Source of the DNA: Vibrio parahaemolyticus
GTDB lineage: Bacteria; Pseudomonadota; Gammaproteobacteria; Enterobacterales; Vibrionaceae
Length of the DNA stretch: 64,000 bases
Direction: 5' to 3'
NCBI RefSeq assembly: GCF_900460535.1
Contig: NZ_UHIL01000001.1
Location: 2,852,001 to 2,916,000 of the forward strand
In this document: one piece after another, positions 18,154 to 26,424 of the stretch
How positions within the stretch are numbered: the first letter of the stretch is position 1
Layout: each line of letters begins with the position of its first letter
Notes under the pieces: model-generated
Told to the model about the DNA's origin: nothing
The model's input: the letters and a program-made list of their open reading frames with translations, nothing else
The model's database searches: none
Made by a program: the position numbers and the translations under genes

Positions 18154-18615
18154 TTAAAATAATCCGAGATAAATGGCCGCCAACAAGCTGTACCGAGCGG
18201 CTTTTCCTAAAAATATTAAAATCACACACGGCAGAAATTTCATCCTTAACCATCCAGCCGCGAGACACAACGGATCACCAATAATTGGTAACCAACTGAA
18301 AAACAATCCCCAGTAGCCATATTTTGCTAGCCACTTTAAAGCGGTATGACCATGTTTTTCTTCTTGGGTTTTATTGGGGATCCATAACCCAAGCCAGTAA
18401 TTGGTTAAGCCACCAAGCGTATTACCTATTGTGGCAACCAATAGAATAGAAGAAACCGCATATTGATTGAGTGAGAGAGTTGCTATCAGCCCAGCTTCAG
18501 AGCCACCAGGCAGTAAGGTGGCGCTCAGAAAGCCCGTTAAAAAAAGCACCCACAATGCTGAATCAGAAAACCAAAGGGCTAAATGTTCAAAAGCTGAATT
18601 GAATGCGTCTAGCAT
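18154..18615 (-). CDS. yqaA: YqaA family inner-membrane protein (SNARE-associated/DedA-like)
   Basis: A 153-residue membrane protein with a SNARE_assoc/DedA-like pattern: LSATLLPGGSEAGLIA near residue 30, then glycine-rich GNTLGGLTNYWLGLWIP, and several hydrophobic helices. E. coli YqaA is in the gshA-luxS neighbourhood too. Function is not known. The start overlaps the end of the upstream oxidoreductase gene by 7 bases. Confidence 0.85.
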   Translation of the reverse strand: MLDAFNSAFEHLALWFSDSALWVLFLTGFLSATLLPGGSEAGLIATLSLNQYAVSSILLVATIGNTLGGLTNYWLGLWIPNKTQEEKHGHTALKWLAKYGYWGLFFSWLPIIGDPLCLAAGWLRMKFLPCVILIFLGKAARYSLLAAIYLGLF

Positions 18616-19559
18616 GTCATATCAAGTAATACCTTGCCTCTCGTTCGCCCCGATTCCACTTGTTGGTGTGCGGCGATAACTTCAGTCATTGGGTAAATGT
18701 GTTGCACTTCTGTTTTAAGTAATCCCACACCTACCATGTACAACAACGTGTCTAACTGTGAAGGTTCTGGCTCAACCAACATACCGCTTGCCTCGAAGCC
18801 TAACAGCTTGGCCTTGTCACAAATTAATTCAGCGCTAATCGTTGGTACCGTGATCACGCGGGCATTGTCTTTTAGGCACTTGAGAGCATCTAGAGCCGCA
18901 TCACCACCAACCAAATCAATTAAAACATCAACGCCTTCAACACGTTCTGACACTGGTGCAAATTGATAGTTCACTGCATGAGCGCCAAGTGTGGCGAGGT
19001 AGTCTAAATTTCGTTCACTGCAGGTGGTAAACACTTCGGCTTTTGTCGCCACGGCAATCTGCACCGCTAAGTGCCCGACGCCACCCGCTCCTGCGAGAAT
19101 TAATACTCTATCGCATTCGCTGACATTCGCTTTGCTTAATGCTTGGGCAGCGGTTTGCCCTGCCAATGGTAAAACCGCCGCCGCTTCTAGCGTGACCGAA
19201 CTTGGCACGTGACTTAGCTCCGACTCCGGAACACAAACATATTGGCTGTAGCCTCCACCTTGGAGAGGAAAGCCAATAAAACCGGCCACTTCATCTCCCA
19301 CAGCAAAGCGAGAAGTCTTAGTACCACAAGAGGCGACTTTCCCAGAAATATCGTAACCTGGCACCCAAGGCAGTTTGTCTTTATTCTGGGAAGCAGCCCA
19401 GCCAAGTCCCGCTCGTGTTTTGACATCGATAGGATTAACGCCAGCATAATGCACCTTGACCAACACTTCGCCAGACTTAGGGATCGGAGTTTCAGCGCTT
19501 TGAATCGCCAGAACATTGGCGTCGCCAAACTCAGTGATAACAATCTGTTTATGTTCCAT
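18609..19559 (-). CDS. NADPH:quinone oxidoreductase-like MDR family protein
   Basis: A 316-residue medium-chain dehydrogenase/reductase. The N-terminal GroES-like domain carries HYAGVNPIDVKTRAG (about residues 37-51); the Rossmann fold has the cofactor loop LAGAGGVGHLA (about 153-163). No structural zinc cysteine cluster is visible, which fits the zinc-independent quinone oxidoreductase branch. The substrate is unknown. Its 3' end overlaps yqaA by 7 bases; a terminator at 19586-19609 separates it from the oad operon upstream. Confidence 0.82.
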   Translation of the reverse strand: MEHKQIVITEFGDANVLAIQSAETPIPKSGEVLVKVHYAGVNPIDVKTRAGLGWAASQNKDKLPWVPGYDISGKVASCGTKTSRFAVGDEVAGFIGFPLQGGGYSQYVCVPESELSHVPSSVTLEAAAVLPLAGQTAAQALSKANVSECDRVLILAGAGGVGHLAVQIAVATKAEVFTTCSERNLDYLATLGAHAVNYQFAPVSERVEGVDVLIDLVGGDAALDALKCLKDNARVITVPTISAELICDKAKLLGFEASGMLVEPEPSQLDTLLYMVGVGLLKTEVQHIYPMTEVIAAHQQVESGRTRGKVLLDMTC

Positions 19560-19585
19560 AACTCACTCCCTGAGGGACAAATAAA

Positions 19586-19609
19586 AAAGGGATGCCGGAG
19601 CATCCCTTT
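19586..19609 (-). terminator. Terminator of the oadGAB operon
   Basis: AAAGGGATGC and GCATCCCTTT form a 10-bp stem with a CGGA loop, followed on the minus strand by a T-run. It lies about 100 bases beyond the oadB stop. Confidence 0.85.
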
Positions 19610-19711
19610 GACTATAAACCATTTTGTTTAACCAAGTTAATGGCAAGCATGTAAATTGGTTGATAATTTTATCTTCAACACGATAACTGTATTTACGTGT
19701 TACAAGAGTCT

Positions 19712-20842
19712 TTATCCAACCAAGGCCAACAGAATACCTGCCGCTACCGCGGAGCCAAGTACGCCAGCTACGTTTGGTCCCATCGCATGCATCAACAAGA
19801 AGTTTTGAGGGTTTGCATCAAGCCCGACTTTGTTCACCACACGCGCTGCCATAGGTACAGCAGACACCCCTGCCGCACCAATGAGTGGGTTGATGTCCTC
19901 TTCTGAGAACTTATTGAGAAGCTTAGCCATGAGCACACCTGCGCCTGTACCGATACTGAACGCCACAGCGCCTAGACCAAGAATGCCTAATGTTTCCAAA
20001 TTTAAGAACTGGTCAGCTTGCAGTTTCGAGCCAACCCCTAAACCCAAGAAGATAGTCACAATATTGATCAGTTCATTTTGTGCAGTTTTCGATAAACGAT
20101 CCACCACACCCGCTTCACGCATCAGGTTACCGAGACAGAACATACCAACCAATGGCGTCGCAGAAGGTAGGAACAGAATTGTCATCAACAGCACGGCCAT
20201 CGGGAAGAACACTTTTTCCCACTTACCAACATGACGAAGCTGTGCCATTTTGATTTCACGCTCTTCTTTGGTAGTCAGTGCTTTCATAATTGGCGGTTGA
20301 ATGATCGGAACTAATGCCATGTAGCTGTATGCCGCTACCGCAATCGCCCCCAATAAGTCTGGCGACAACTTGCTGGCCAAGAAGATCGCCGTCGGACCAT
20401 CAGCACCACCGATGATGGCGATCGATGATGCATCTGCCATCGAGAATTCCATCCCCGGCACAAAGTTAAGCAAAATAGCCCCAAACAAGGTCGCAAAAAT
20501 ACCAAACTGTGCTGCCGCCCCTAACCAAAGTGTTTTCGGGTTCGCGATCAATGCGCCAAAGTCCGTCATCGCACCAACGCCCATAAAGATCAACAATGGG
20601 AAAACTCCCGATTCGATCCCGATATAGTAGACGTAGTACAACAAACCGCCTGGCTCAGTGAAGCCCGCATTAGGAATGTTAGCTAAGATAGCACCAAAGC
20701 CAATTGGCAATAAAAGTAATGGTTCAAAGCCTTTGCGAATCGCTAAAAACAACAGCGTACAGCCAACCAGCATCATGCAGATTTGGCCAAACTCAAAGTT
20801 AGCGATCCCTGTTTCTGACCATAAGGTCATCAATCCGTCCAT
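19712..20842 (-). CDS. oadB: Oxaloacetate decarboxylase, beta subunit (Na+ pump)
   Basis: Integral membrane subunit that couples decarboxylation of carboxybiotin to export of sodium ions. The 376-residue protein has around nine to eleven hydrophobic segments and the family signature [19 protein letters not shown] (about residues 142-160), which holds the essential aspartate, plus a later [18 protein letters not shown] segment. It follows oadA by 9 bases. Sodium-coupled decarboxylases are common in marine vibrios. Confidence 0.95.
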   Translation of the reverse strand: MDGLMTLWSETGIANFEFGQICMMLVGCTLLFLAIRKGFEPLLLLPIGFGAILANIPNAGFTEPGGLLYYVYYIGIESGVFPLLIFMGVGAMTDFGALIANPKTLWLGAAAQFGIFATLFGAILLNFVPGMEFSMADASSIAIIGGADGPTAIFLASKLSPDLLGAIAVAAYSYMALVPIIQPPIMKALTTKEEREIKMAQLRHVGKWEKVFFPMAVLLMTILFLPSATPLVGMFCLGNLMREAGVVDRLSKTAQNELINIVTIFLGLGVGSKLQADQFLNLETLGILGLGAVAFSIGTGAGVLMAKLLNKFSEEDINPLIGAAGVSAVPMAARVVNKVGLDANPQNFLLMHAMGPNVAGVLGSAVAAGILLALVG

Positions 20843-20851
20843 GATACTCCC

Positions 20852-22639
20852 TTACGCCAAACTGAGAAGAGGTGCACCAACGGTAACGGCATCACCCTCT
20901 TTTACGTTCAGTTCTTGAACGATACCACCGCGAGCTGCACGAACTTCCGTTTCCATCTTCATTGCTTCAAGGATCAGTAGGACATCACCTTCCGCGACTT
21001 CAGCACCCGGCTGAACGTTCACTTTAAAGATGTTTCCTGCAAGCGGTGCAGGAACCGATTCCGCATTTGCCGTCACAGGAGCAACGGGAGCGGCCACTGG
21101 TGCAGAAGCTGAACTTGGCGTCACAGAAGTCAATTGCCCTTTTGGCCCCACTTCAACTTCGTAGACTTGTCCATCAACGCGAACACTGTAAGTTTCTACG
21201 CTACCAGACGCGACTGGAGCCGCAGGCGCTGCAACTGGTTTTGCACTTTCCAATGTAGGTGCTGGTTCAAAAGCGTCAGGGTTACCACGGTTTTTAAGGA
21301 ACTTCAGACCAACTTGAGGGAACAACGCATAAGTAAGTACGTCATCAACGCGTTCACTCGCAAGCTTAATGCCTTCAGACTGAGCCTTATCCATTAAATC
21401 CACCGTAAGAGCTTCCATTTCTGACTCTAACAAATCAGCAGGACGACACGTAATTGGCTCTTTACCTTCAAGGACTTTTGCTTGTAGTTCGGCATTCACT
21501 GCCGCAGGAGCGGCACCGTACTCACCTTTGAGAACACCAGCGGTTTCTTTAGTGATACTCTTGTAGCGCTCGCCGGTCAGTACGTTGATGACGGCTTGAG
21601 TACCAACGATCTGAGACGTCGGTGTTACGAGAGGAATAAAGCCAAGATCTTCACGTACACGTGGGATTTCTTCTAACACCTCGTCGATACGATCCGCTGC
21701 ACCTTGCTCTTTTAGCTGACCTTCCATATTCGTCAACATACCACCTGGCACTTGAGCAATAAGGATACGGGAATCCACGCCTTTTAGTTGCCCTTCCCAC
21801 TTCGCGTATTTCTTACGTACTTCACGGAAGTAAGCTGCAATAGGTTCTAGTTGATCAAGTTTCAGATTGGTGTCGCGCTCAGTACCTTGCAGCATTGCTA
21901 CAACCGTTTCTGTCGGAGTATGCCCGTAAGTACAGCTCATAGAAGAAATAGCCGTATCGAGGATGTCGATACCAGCCTCTACCGCTTTGATTGCCGTAGC
22001 GGTAGAAAGACCAGTGGTAGCATGGCAGTGAAGTGCCAGTGGTACATCACAAGAGGCTTTGATGCGTGTGATTAGCTCTTGCGCTTCGTAAGGCTTTAGC
22101 AAGCCAGACATGTCTTTGATACATAGAGAATGACAACCGAGATCTTCCAAACGCTTTGCTAAATCAACCCAAGTATCCGTATTGTGAACAGGGCTTGTTG
22201 TGTATGACAGGGTGCCTTGCGCATGAGCGCCAACATCTACCGCCGATTTCACCGCTTTTTGGAAATTGCGAACATCGTTCATCGCATCAAAGATACGGAA
22301 TACATCCATACCGTTGGCATGAGCACGCTCAACGAACTTCTCTACTACGTCATCAGCATAATGGCGATATCCTAAAAGGTTTTGACCACGAAGTAGCATT
22401 TGCATTGGTGTATTTGGCATCGCCTTTTTCAACTCACGTAGACGCTCCCAAGGGTCTTCCCCAAGGAATCGAATACACGAATCAAACGTTGCACCACCCC
22501 AGGTTTCTAGGGACCAGTATCCAATCTTATCCAACTCAGCTGCGATAGGCAGCATATCTTCGATACGCATACGCGTAGCAAACAGTGATTGATGGGCGTC
22601 TCGAAGGACCACATCGGTAATAGCTAGTGGTTTAGACAT
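20852..22639 (-). CDS. oadA: Oxaloacetate decarboxylase, alpha subunit (biotin-carrying)
   Basis: Carboxyltransferase subunit that moves the carboxyl group of oxaloacetate to biotin. The 595-residue product has an N-terminal carboxyltransferase TIM barrel ([16 protein letters not shown] near residue 9; LHCHATTG about residue 207), a conserved carboxylase domain, a proline/alanine-rich linker (about 455-515) and a C-terminal biotinyl domain. The biotin lysine is in EAMKMETEV (about 559-567). oadG lies 32 bases upstream, oadB 9 bases downstream. Confidence 0.96.
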   Translation of the reverse strand: MSKPLAITDVVLRDAHQSLFATRMRIEDMLPIAAELDKIGYWSLETWGGATFDSCIRFLGEDPWERLRELKKAMPNTPMQMLLRGQNLLGYRHYADDVVEKFVERAHANGMDVFRIFDAMNDVRNFQKAVKSAVDVGAHAQGTLSYTTSPVHNTDTWVDLAKRLEDLGCHSLCIKDMSGLLKPYEAQELITRIKASCDVPLALHCHATTGLSTATAIKAVEAGIDILDTAISSMSCTYGHTPTETVVAMLQGTERDTNLKLDQLEPIAAYFREVRKKYAKWEGQLKGVDSRILIAQVPGGMLTNMEGQLKEQGAADRIDEVLEEIPRVREDLGFIPLVTPTSQIVGTQAVINVLTGERYKSITKETAGVLKGEYGAAPAAVNAELQAKVLEGKEPITCRPADLLESEMEALTVDLMDKAQSEGIKLASERVDDVLTYALFPQVGLKFLKNRGNPDAFEPAPTLESAKPVAAPAAPVASGSVETYSVRVDGQVYEVEVGPKGQLTSVTPSSASAPVAAPVAPVTANAESVPAPLAGNIFKVNVQPGAEVAEGDVLLILEAMKMETEVRAARGGIVQELNVKEGDAVTVGAPLLSLA

Positions 22640-22671
22640 GCTCTTAAACTCCTTTTTAATCCTATATTCGG

Positions 22672-22929
22672 CTACTTCGCGATTGAAGCGCGATGTTGAT
22701 GAATCGCCGCTGAAATCGCTGCCACTACTTGTGGACTAACAGCTGAAGAGGTTGATTGAACTTTGGTATTTGTTTTTGGTGCTGCGATCGGCTCTGGTAC
22801 TTCTTCTGGCACCAGTTTCGACAATAGCCGAACGAGATAAACAAGAATGGTGAGGAAAATAAATACGACCGCCATCCCCGTAACCATAAGGGTGGCCGCA
22901 TCTACTAGCAGGCTTCCTATATTCGTCAT
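22672..22929 (-). CDS. oadG: Oxaloacetate decarboxylase, gamma subunit
   Basis: Small membrane anchor that stabilises the OadA-OadB complex. The chosen ATG at 22929 gives 85 residues and is preceded by AAGGAAG; an upstream ATG at 22950 would add MTKKGSN but has no good ribosome-binding site. One transmembrane helix (about residues 10-35, [18 protein letters not shown]) is followed by a hydrophilic, alanine/proline-rich tail, as in the family. It is the first gene of the operon. Confidence 0.92.
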   Translation of the reverse strand: MTNIGSLLVDAATLMVTGMAVVFIFLTILVYLVRLLSKLVPEEVPEPIAAPKTNTKVQSTSSAVSPQVVAAISAAIHQHRASIAK

Positions 22930-22996
22930 GTTGCTTCCTTTCTTTGTCATCCTGACAACGTGCAGGACTTTATTAGCGTCAAATCCCGACCAATGG

Positions 22997-23024
22997 ATTA
23001 TCTCGATTGGTTAAATTTTGTCAA
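22997..23024 (-). promoter_or_regulatory. Sigma-70 type promoter for oadGAB
   Basis: On the minus strand, TTGACA (consensus -35) is separated by 16 bases from GATAAT (-10, 5 of 6 matches). The predicted start is about 60 bases before oadG. The upstream 430 bases (to the tRNA terminator) are A/T- and purine-rich and show no gene. Confidence 0.7.
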
Positions 23025-23462
23025 TTTTGTTTAAGGAAGGATTTAAATAATCTCCATAATTGATTATTTATTCACTACCCAGATCACAATTCAAACTTAA
23101 ACCATCGAGTTAGAACGAATGCTCAATATATAAACAGGTTAATTCAAAGAGCACGAGAAAACTGCGATTAAGATTTCAAAACAAAACAAGTGAGATTAAA
23201 AGAAAGAACTATTAAAACAAAAAGATAGGAGTAAAGATCAAAACAAAAACACCATTACAACATGTAATTAACATATTTTATTTAAATCACGCTAGTCATC
23301 ATTTTGCTGGAAACGAAGAAAGCATGGAGCACCGATGATGAATTATTAGAGATGATTGACTAGATACGCAAAGTGACATTGCAGTTCAATCAGATAAGAA
23401 AAGAAACCTACTTTGACAGCGCAGACTAGAGAATAAGTAGTGAGTGTTTGTTTTTCAGATAC

Positions 23463-23492
23463 AAAAAAAGCCTCGCATAAGCGAGGCTTTTT
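23463..23492 (-). terminator. Terminator of the tRNA operon
   Basis: AAAGCCTCGC and GCGAGGCTTT form a 10-bp stem with a 4-base loop (ATAA); the minus strand then has a T-run. It is 7 bases beyond the last tRNA-Arg gene. Confidence 0.92.
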
Positions 23493-23498
23493 GATAAG

Positions 23499-23575
23499 TG
23501 GCGCGTCCTGGAGGATTCGAACCTCCGACCGCCTGGTTCGTAGCCAGGTACTCTATCCAGCTGAGCTAAGGACGC
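23499..23575 (-). tRNA. tRNA-Arg(ACG), copy 7 in transcript order
   Basis: A 77-base cloverleaf with acceptor GCGTCCT/AGGACGC, anticodon loop CTACGAA giving ACG (read as inosine in the tRNA), T-arm GGTTCGAATCC and an encoded CCA. It is the last gene before the terminator. Confidence 0.97.
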
Positions 23576-23632
23576 GCAGTTTTCGATATCAGTATTATCA
23601 ATATCAGGAGTTCACAAGGAAACCCTAAAAAG

Positions 23633-23709
23633 TGGCGCGTCCTGGAGGATTCGAACCTCCGACCGCCTGGTTCGTAGCCAGGTACTCTATCCAGCTGAGC
23701 TAAGGACGC
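23633..23709 (-). tRNA. tRNA-Arg(ACG), copy 6 in transcript order
   Basis: Same 77-base sequence as its neighbour at 23499, exactly 134 bases away. Anticodon ACG and CCA end are encoded. Confidence 0.97.
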
Positions 23710-23766
23710 GCAGTTTTCGATATCAGTGTTACCAATATCAGGAGTTCACAAGGAAACCCTAAAGAG

Positions 23767-23843
23767 TGGCGCGTCCTGGAGGATTCGAACCTCCGACCGC
23801 CTGGTTCGTAGCCAGGTACTCTATCCAGCTGAGCTAAGGACGC
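23767..23843 (-). tRNA. tRNA-Arg(ACG), copy 5 in transcript order
   Basis: Identical tRNA body; 134-bp spacing is kept. The 57-bp spacer to the next copy differs by only a few bases from the other spacers. Confidence 0.97.
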
Positions 23844-23900
23844 GCAGTTTTCGATATCAGTATTACTAATATCAGGAGTTCACAAGGAAACCCTAAAGAG

Positions 23901-23977
23901 TGGCGCGTCCTGGAGGATTCGAACCTCCGACCGCCTGGTTCGTAGCCAGGTACTCTATCCAGCTGAGCTAAGGACGC
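23901..23977 (-). tRNA. tRNA-Arg(ACG), copy 4 in transcript order
   Basis: Identical tRNA body with anticodon ACG and encoded CCA, in phase with the 134-bp array. Confidence 0.97.
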
Positions 23978-24034
23978 GCAGTTTTCGATATCGGTATTAC
24001 CAATATCAGGAGTTCACAAGGAAACCCTAAAGAG

Positions 24035-24111
24035 TGGCGCGTCCTGGAGGATTCGAACCTCCGACCGCCTGGTTCGTAGCCAGGTACTCTATCCAGCTGA
24101 GCTAAGGACGC
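24035..24111 (-). tRNA. tRNA-Arg(ACG), copy 3 in transcript order
   Basis: Identical tRNA body with anticodon ACG and encoded CCA, in phase with the 134-bp array. Confidence 0.97.
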
Positions 24112-24168
24112 GCAGTTTTCGATATCAGTATTACTAATATCAGGAGTTCACAAGGAAACCCTAAAGAG

Positions 24169-24245
24169 TGGCGCGTCCTGGAGGATTCGAACCTCCGACC
24201 GCCTGGTTCGTAGCCAGGTACTCTATCCAGCTGAGCTAAGGACGC
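24169..24245 (-). tRNA. tRNA-Arg(ACG), copy 2 in transcript order
   Basis: Identical tRNA body. The spacer on its upstream (higher-coordinate) side is unrelated to the conserved 57-bp spacer, so this copy marks the edge of the amplified unit. Confidence 0.97.
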
Positions 24246-24301
24246 GCAATAATCTTTATTTTACTTTGTATAACCCGTTTATCAAACGAATTATTAAATA
24301 G

Positions 24302-24378
24302 TGGCGCGTCCTGGAGGATTCGAACCTCCGACCGCCTGGTTCGTAGCCAGGTACTCTATCCAGCTGAGCTAAGGACGC
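24302..24378 (-). tRNA. tRNA-Arg(ACG), copy 1 in transcript order
   Basis: Same tRNA body, but with a different 56-bp spacer to copy 2. It is 31 bases downstream of tRNA-Ser. Confidence 0.97.
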
Positions 24379-24409
24379 ACTTTTTGTTGATAAATCAACG
24401 TTGCAAGAA

Positions 24410-24501
24410 TGGCGGTGAAGGAGGGATTCGAACCCTCGATACGGGATAAACCGTATACTCCCTTAGCAGGGGAGCGCCTTCAGCCTCTCGGCCACCTCAC
24501 C
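24410..24501 (-). tRNA. tRNA-Ser(GCT)
   Basis: A 92-base tRNA with long variable arm (GTATACGG...CCGTAT), anticodon loop CTGCTAA giving GCT, T-arm GGTTCGAATCC and encoded CCA. It is the promoter-proximal gene. csrA followed by tRNA-Ser and several tRNA-Arg is the same order as E. coli csrA-serV-argVYZQ. Confidence 0.96.
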
Positions 24502-24516
24502 GTCTTGCGGAGGCAC

Positions 24517-24544
24517 ATATTACGTTTTACCGAAAATATGTCAA
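24517..24544 (-). promoter_or_regulatory. Promoter of the tRNA-Ser/tRNA-Arg operon
   Basis: On the minus strand, TTGACA is separated by 16 bases from TAATAT, followed by a GC-rich discriminator (GTGCCTCC). This is the arrangement of strongly expressed stable-RNA promoters under stringent control. Confidence 0.8.
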
Positions 24545-24682
24545 ACACTTTCTTTGAAAAAAAACGCAAAAAACGCTTAACCGATGCGGATTTAATCAAA
24601 GTGACTATAAAACAAACCTTATCACTCTATTATGATGAAAAAAAGAGAATCTTCTCTTAAAAAATGACATTTATCAGAAACT

Positions 24683-24712
24683 AAAAAGGCTAGCCGATCG
24701 GCTAGCCTTTTT
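24683..24712 (-). terminator. Terminator after csrA
   Basis: AAAAAGGCTAGCC and GGCTAGCCTTTTT form a 13-bp stem with a GATC loop; T-run on the minus strand. Confidence 0.92.
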
Positions 24713-24744
24713 CATTCAAACTAAGCTCTGTAAACAGGAGCGAC

Positions 24745-24942
24745 TTAGTAGTTACCTGAAGCAACGTTGCCATTGCCTTTTTCAGCCTGAATGCGCATGT
24801 AGATTTCTTCACGGTGAACTGAAACCTCTTTCGGAGCGTTAACACCGATACGTACTTGGTTACCTTTAACACCTAGTACAGTTACAGTCACTTCATCACC
24901 AATCATAAGTGTTTCGCCTACGCGGCGAGTCAAAATTAGCAT
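24745..24942 (-). CDS. csrA: Carbon storage regulator CsrA
   Basis: Small dimeric RNA-binding protein that represses or stabilises mRNAs by binding GGA motifs near ribosome-binding sites. The 65-residue product begins [16 protein letters not shown], with the RNA-binding L4 and R44 region (VHREEIY) intact. In vibrios CsrA is antagonised by small RNAs made under the BarA/VarS-type two-component system; barA is encoded in this same window. It lies between the aspartokinase gene and the tRNA operon. Confidence 0.97.
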   Translation of the reverse strand: MLILTRRVGETLMIGDEVTVTVLGVKGNQVRIGVNAPKEVSVHREEIYMRIQAEKGNGNVASGNY

Positions 24943-25034
24943 TCTTTGCTCCTTGAGTAATCTCTAAATTTTCTTGCTACAAAGCTATTATCCAACAAAA
25001 GTTATATTTTCGTAAACTACCTTGTCACGGAAAA

Positions 25035-26222
25035 TCAGCCTAAAAAGGCATGTTTTTGCTGAATGTTCAATGCTTCACTAGACGTAATGTAAGCATCATG
25101 AAGAATGTTTGCTGCTGTATCCACACTCTCAGGTGGCAATACCAGCATCATAGTGAGCGCATTCGTTGCGCAGAAATTGATCGCAATATCTTGCTGAGCC
25201 AACAAACCGCATGCATGTTCCACCATTCCATTGGCTTCAAGCCCTACAGCGGTTAACAGGCTTACTGCTTCACTATTACGGATTTTATCGCTGAACACCA
25301 GATCGAACTTGGCACATGCTTCTTGTTTTATCATGATACCTGTTCGTTCTGTTTCCTCGATCACATTCCAAATGTCTATGCCTAACATCTGACATTGTTT
25401 TGTAGCACTAGATAAATGTTCTTTATCGACTTCAATAATGGCAAGGTCACGTTGAATGGCTATACCAGAGACGGCTTGATGGCCTGATTCCCCCTTAACC
25501 AAACTGCCTTCATTAACTTCAAAGGTCGAAAGCACGCGCAGCGGTACATTATTCTTCCATGCGAACTGCACAGAAGGTAAATGTAGAACTTTTGCTCCTC
25601 GACTTGCCATTGCTTCCATTGAAGGAAAGTCAATGACCGCCATTTTCTGAGCATTTTTCACTACACGTGGGTCACAAGTATAAATACCATCAACGTCGGT
25701 AAAGATTTGACACTCGTCAGCGCGCAATGCGCCTGCAAGCGTCACGGCGCTCGTATCAGAGCCGCCTCGACCTAATGTGGTGATATCCCCATTTTCATTC
25801 ACACCTTGAAAACCTGCGACAATGACGATTTGATCTTGTTCAAGTAAATCCGTAATCGTTGAGGTATCAATATGTTTAATCGTCGCGTCATTGTGTTGAT
25901 TATCCGTCACAATGTTCGCTTGTGCTCCGGTAAGTGAGCGAGCTACATAGCCCAGTTTATTGAGTGTCATCGCCAATAACGCCATTGACACTTGCTCACC
26001 AGCAGAGAGCAAAACATCAAGTTCTCGAGCCGTAGGAACACTATCTACTTGTTTCGCTAGGTCCATTAGTCGGTTTGTTTCGCCTGACATTGCAGACACA
26101 ACTACGACAACTTGATTACCATCATTTTTCGCCTTAATGATGTGTTCAGCGACCTGGTGGATTCTTTCAATTGAACCCACGGAGGTTCCACCAAACTTTT
26201 GCACGATAAGGGGCTTTTTCAC
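25035..26222 (-). CDS. Aspartate kinase (monofunctional, ACT-containing)
   Basis: Phosphorylates L-aspartate, the entry step to lysine, threonine, methionine and diaminopimelate. The 395-residue product has the kinase motif QKFGGTSVGS (residues 8-17), LGRGGSDTSAV (about 151-161) and FTDVDGIYT (about 175-183), then two C-terminal ACT domains that would bind a feedback amino acid. It is not fused to homoserine dehydrogenase. Which amino acid inhibits it cannot be told from the sequence, so no lysC/thrA symbol is given. The gene sits between alaS and csrA. Confidence 0.92.
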   Translation of the reverse strand: MKKPLIVQKFGGTSVGSIERIHQVAEHIIKAKNDGNQVVVVVSAMSGETNRLMDLAKQVDSVPTARELDVLLSAGEQVSMALLAMTLNKLGYVARSLTGAQANIVTDNQHNDATIKHIDTSTITDLLEQDQIVIVAGFQGVNENGDITTLGRGGSDTSAVTLAGALRADECQIFTDVDGIYTCDPRVVKNAQKMAVIDFPSMEAMASRGAKVLHLPSVQFAWKNNVPLRVLSTFEVNEGSLVKGESGHQAVSGIAIQRDLAIIEVDKEHLSSATKQCQMLGIDIWNVIEETERTGIMIKQEACAKFDLVFSDKIRNSEAVSLLTAVGLEANGMVEHACGLLAQQDIAINFCATNALTMMLVLPPESVDTAANILHDAYITSSEALNIQQKHAFLG

Positions 26223-26366
26223 CAGTCTTCACCTTCCCAAGACCAAAGTCTCATTCGGACCACTTATATTCCACTAGTTGAAATTATATAAGCGGTAGTT
26301 ACAACAAAAACCAAGCAGCTTAAATGACCTGGTTATTTTTCGGTCAATTAAACCACTTGGTTACCG

Positions 26367-26408
26367 TAAAAAAATTACGCCCAATCAAAGAAACTTGATT
26401 GAGCGTAA
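26367..26408 (-). terminator. Terminator after alaS
   Basis: TTACGC-CAATCAA pairs with TTGATTG-GCGTAA around a GAAAC-type loop, followed on the minus strand by seven T. It sits between alaS and the aspartokinase gene. Confidence 0.8.
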
Positions 26409-26424
26409 ATTCGTTATGTAATGC

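Larger units (their letters stand above)
23499..24245. repeat. 134-bp tandem repeat of tRNA-Arg plus spacer
   Basis: Six tRNA-Arg genes alternate with five nearly identical 57-bp spacers, so the repeating unit is 134 bp. Spacers contain a weak GATAT/ATATC inverted repeat and the shared string GGAGTTCACAAGGAAACCCT. Divergence between spacers is limited to a few positions, which implies recent amplification or gene conversion. Confidence 0.95.

Noticed and set aside
19214..19631. Overlapping 129-residue frames on both strands near the quinone oxidoreductase start
   Set aside because: Both are out of frame with the conserved MDR protein and cross its start and the terminator; no family features.
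22156..22548. 130-residue plus-strand frame inside oadA
   Set aside because: Antisense to the carboxyltransferase barrel; the frame is open only because of the codon pattern on the other strand.
23499..24378. Regularly spaced repeats suggesting a CRISPR array
   Set aside because: The repeated unit is a complete tRNA-Arg gene of 77 bases and the spacers are alike, the opposite of a CRISPR array. No cas gene is near.
23440..24660. Plus-strand reading frames across the tRNA array (for example 23440-23628 and 24409-24660) that look like short proteins
   Set aside because: They are the reverse complement of tRNA genes; the peptides (SWRIRTSDRLVRSQV, KEGFEPS) are the well-known false proteins produced from tRNA sequence.
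26223..26366. Lysine riboswitch in front of the aspartokinase gene
   Set aside because: Only about 140 bases lie between the alaS terminator and the start, too short, and the conserved lysine-riboswitch pairing elements are not seen.
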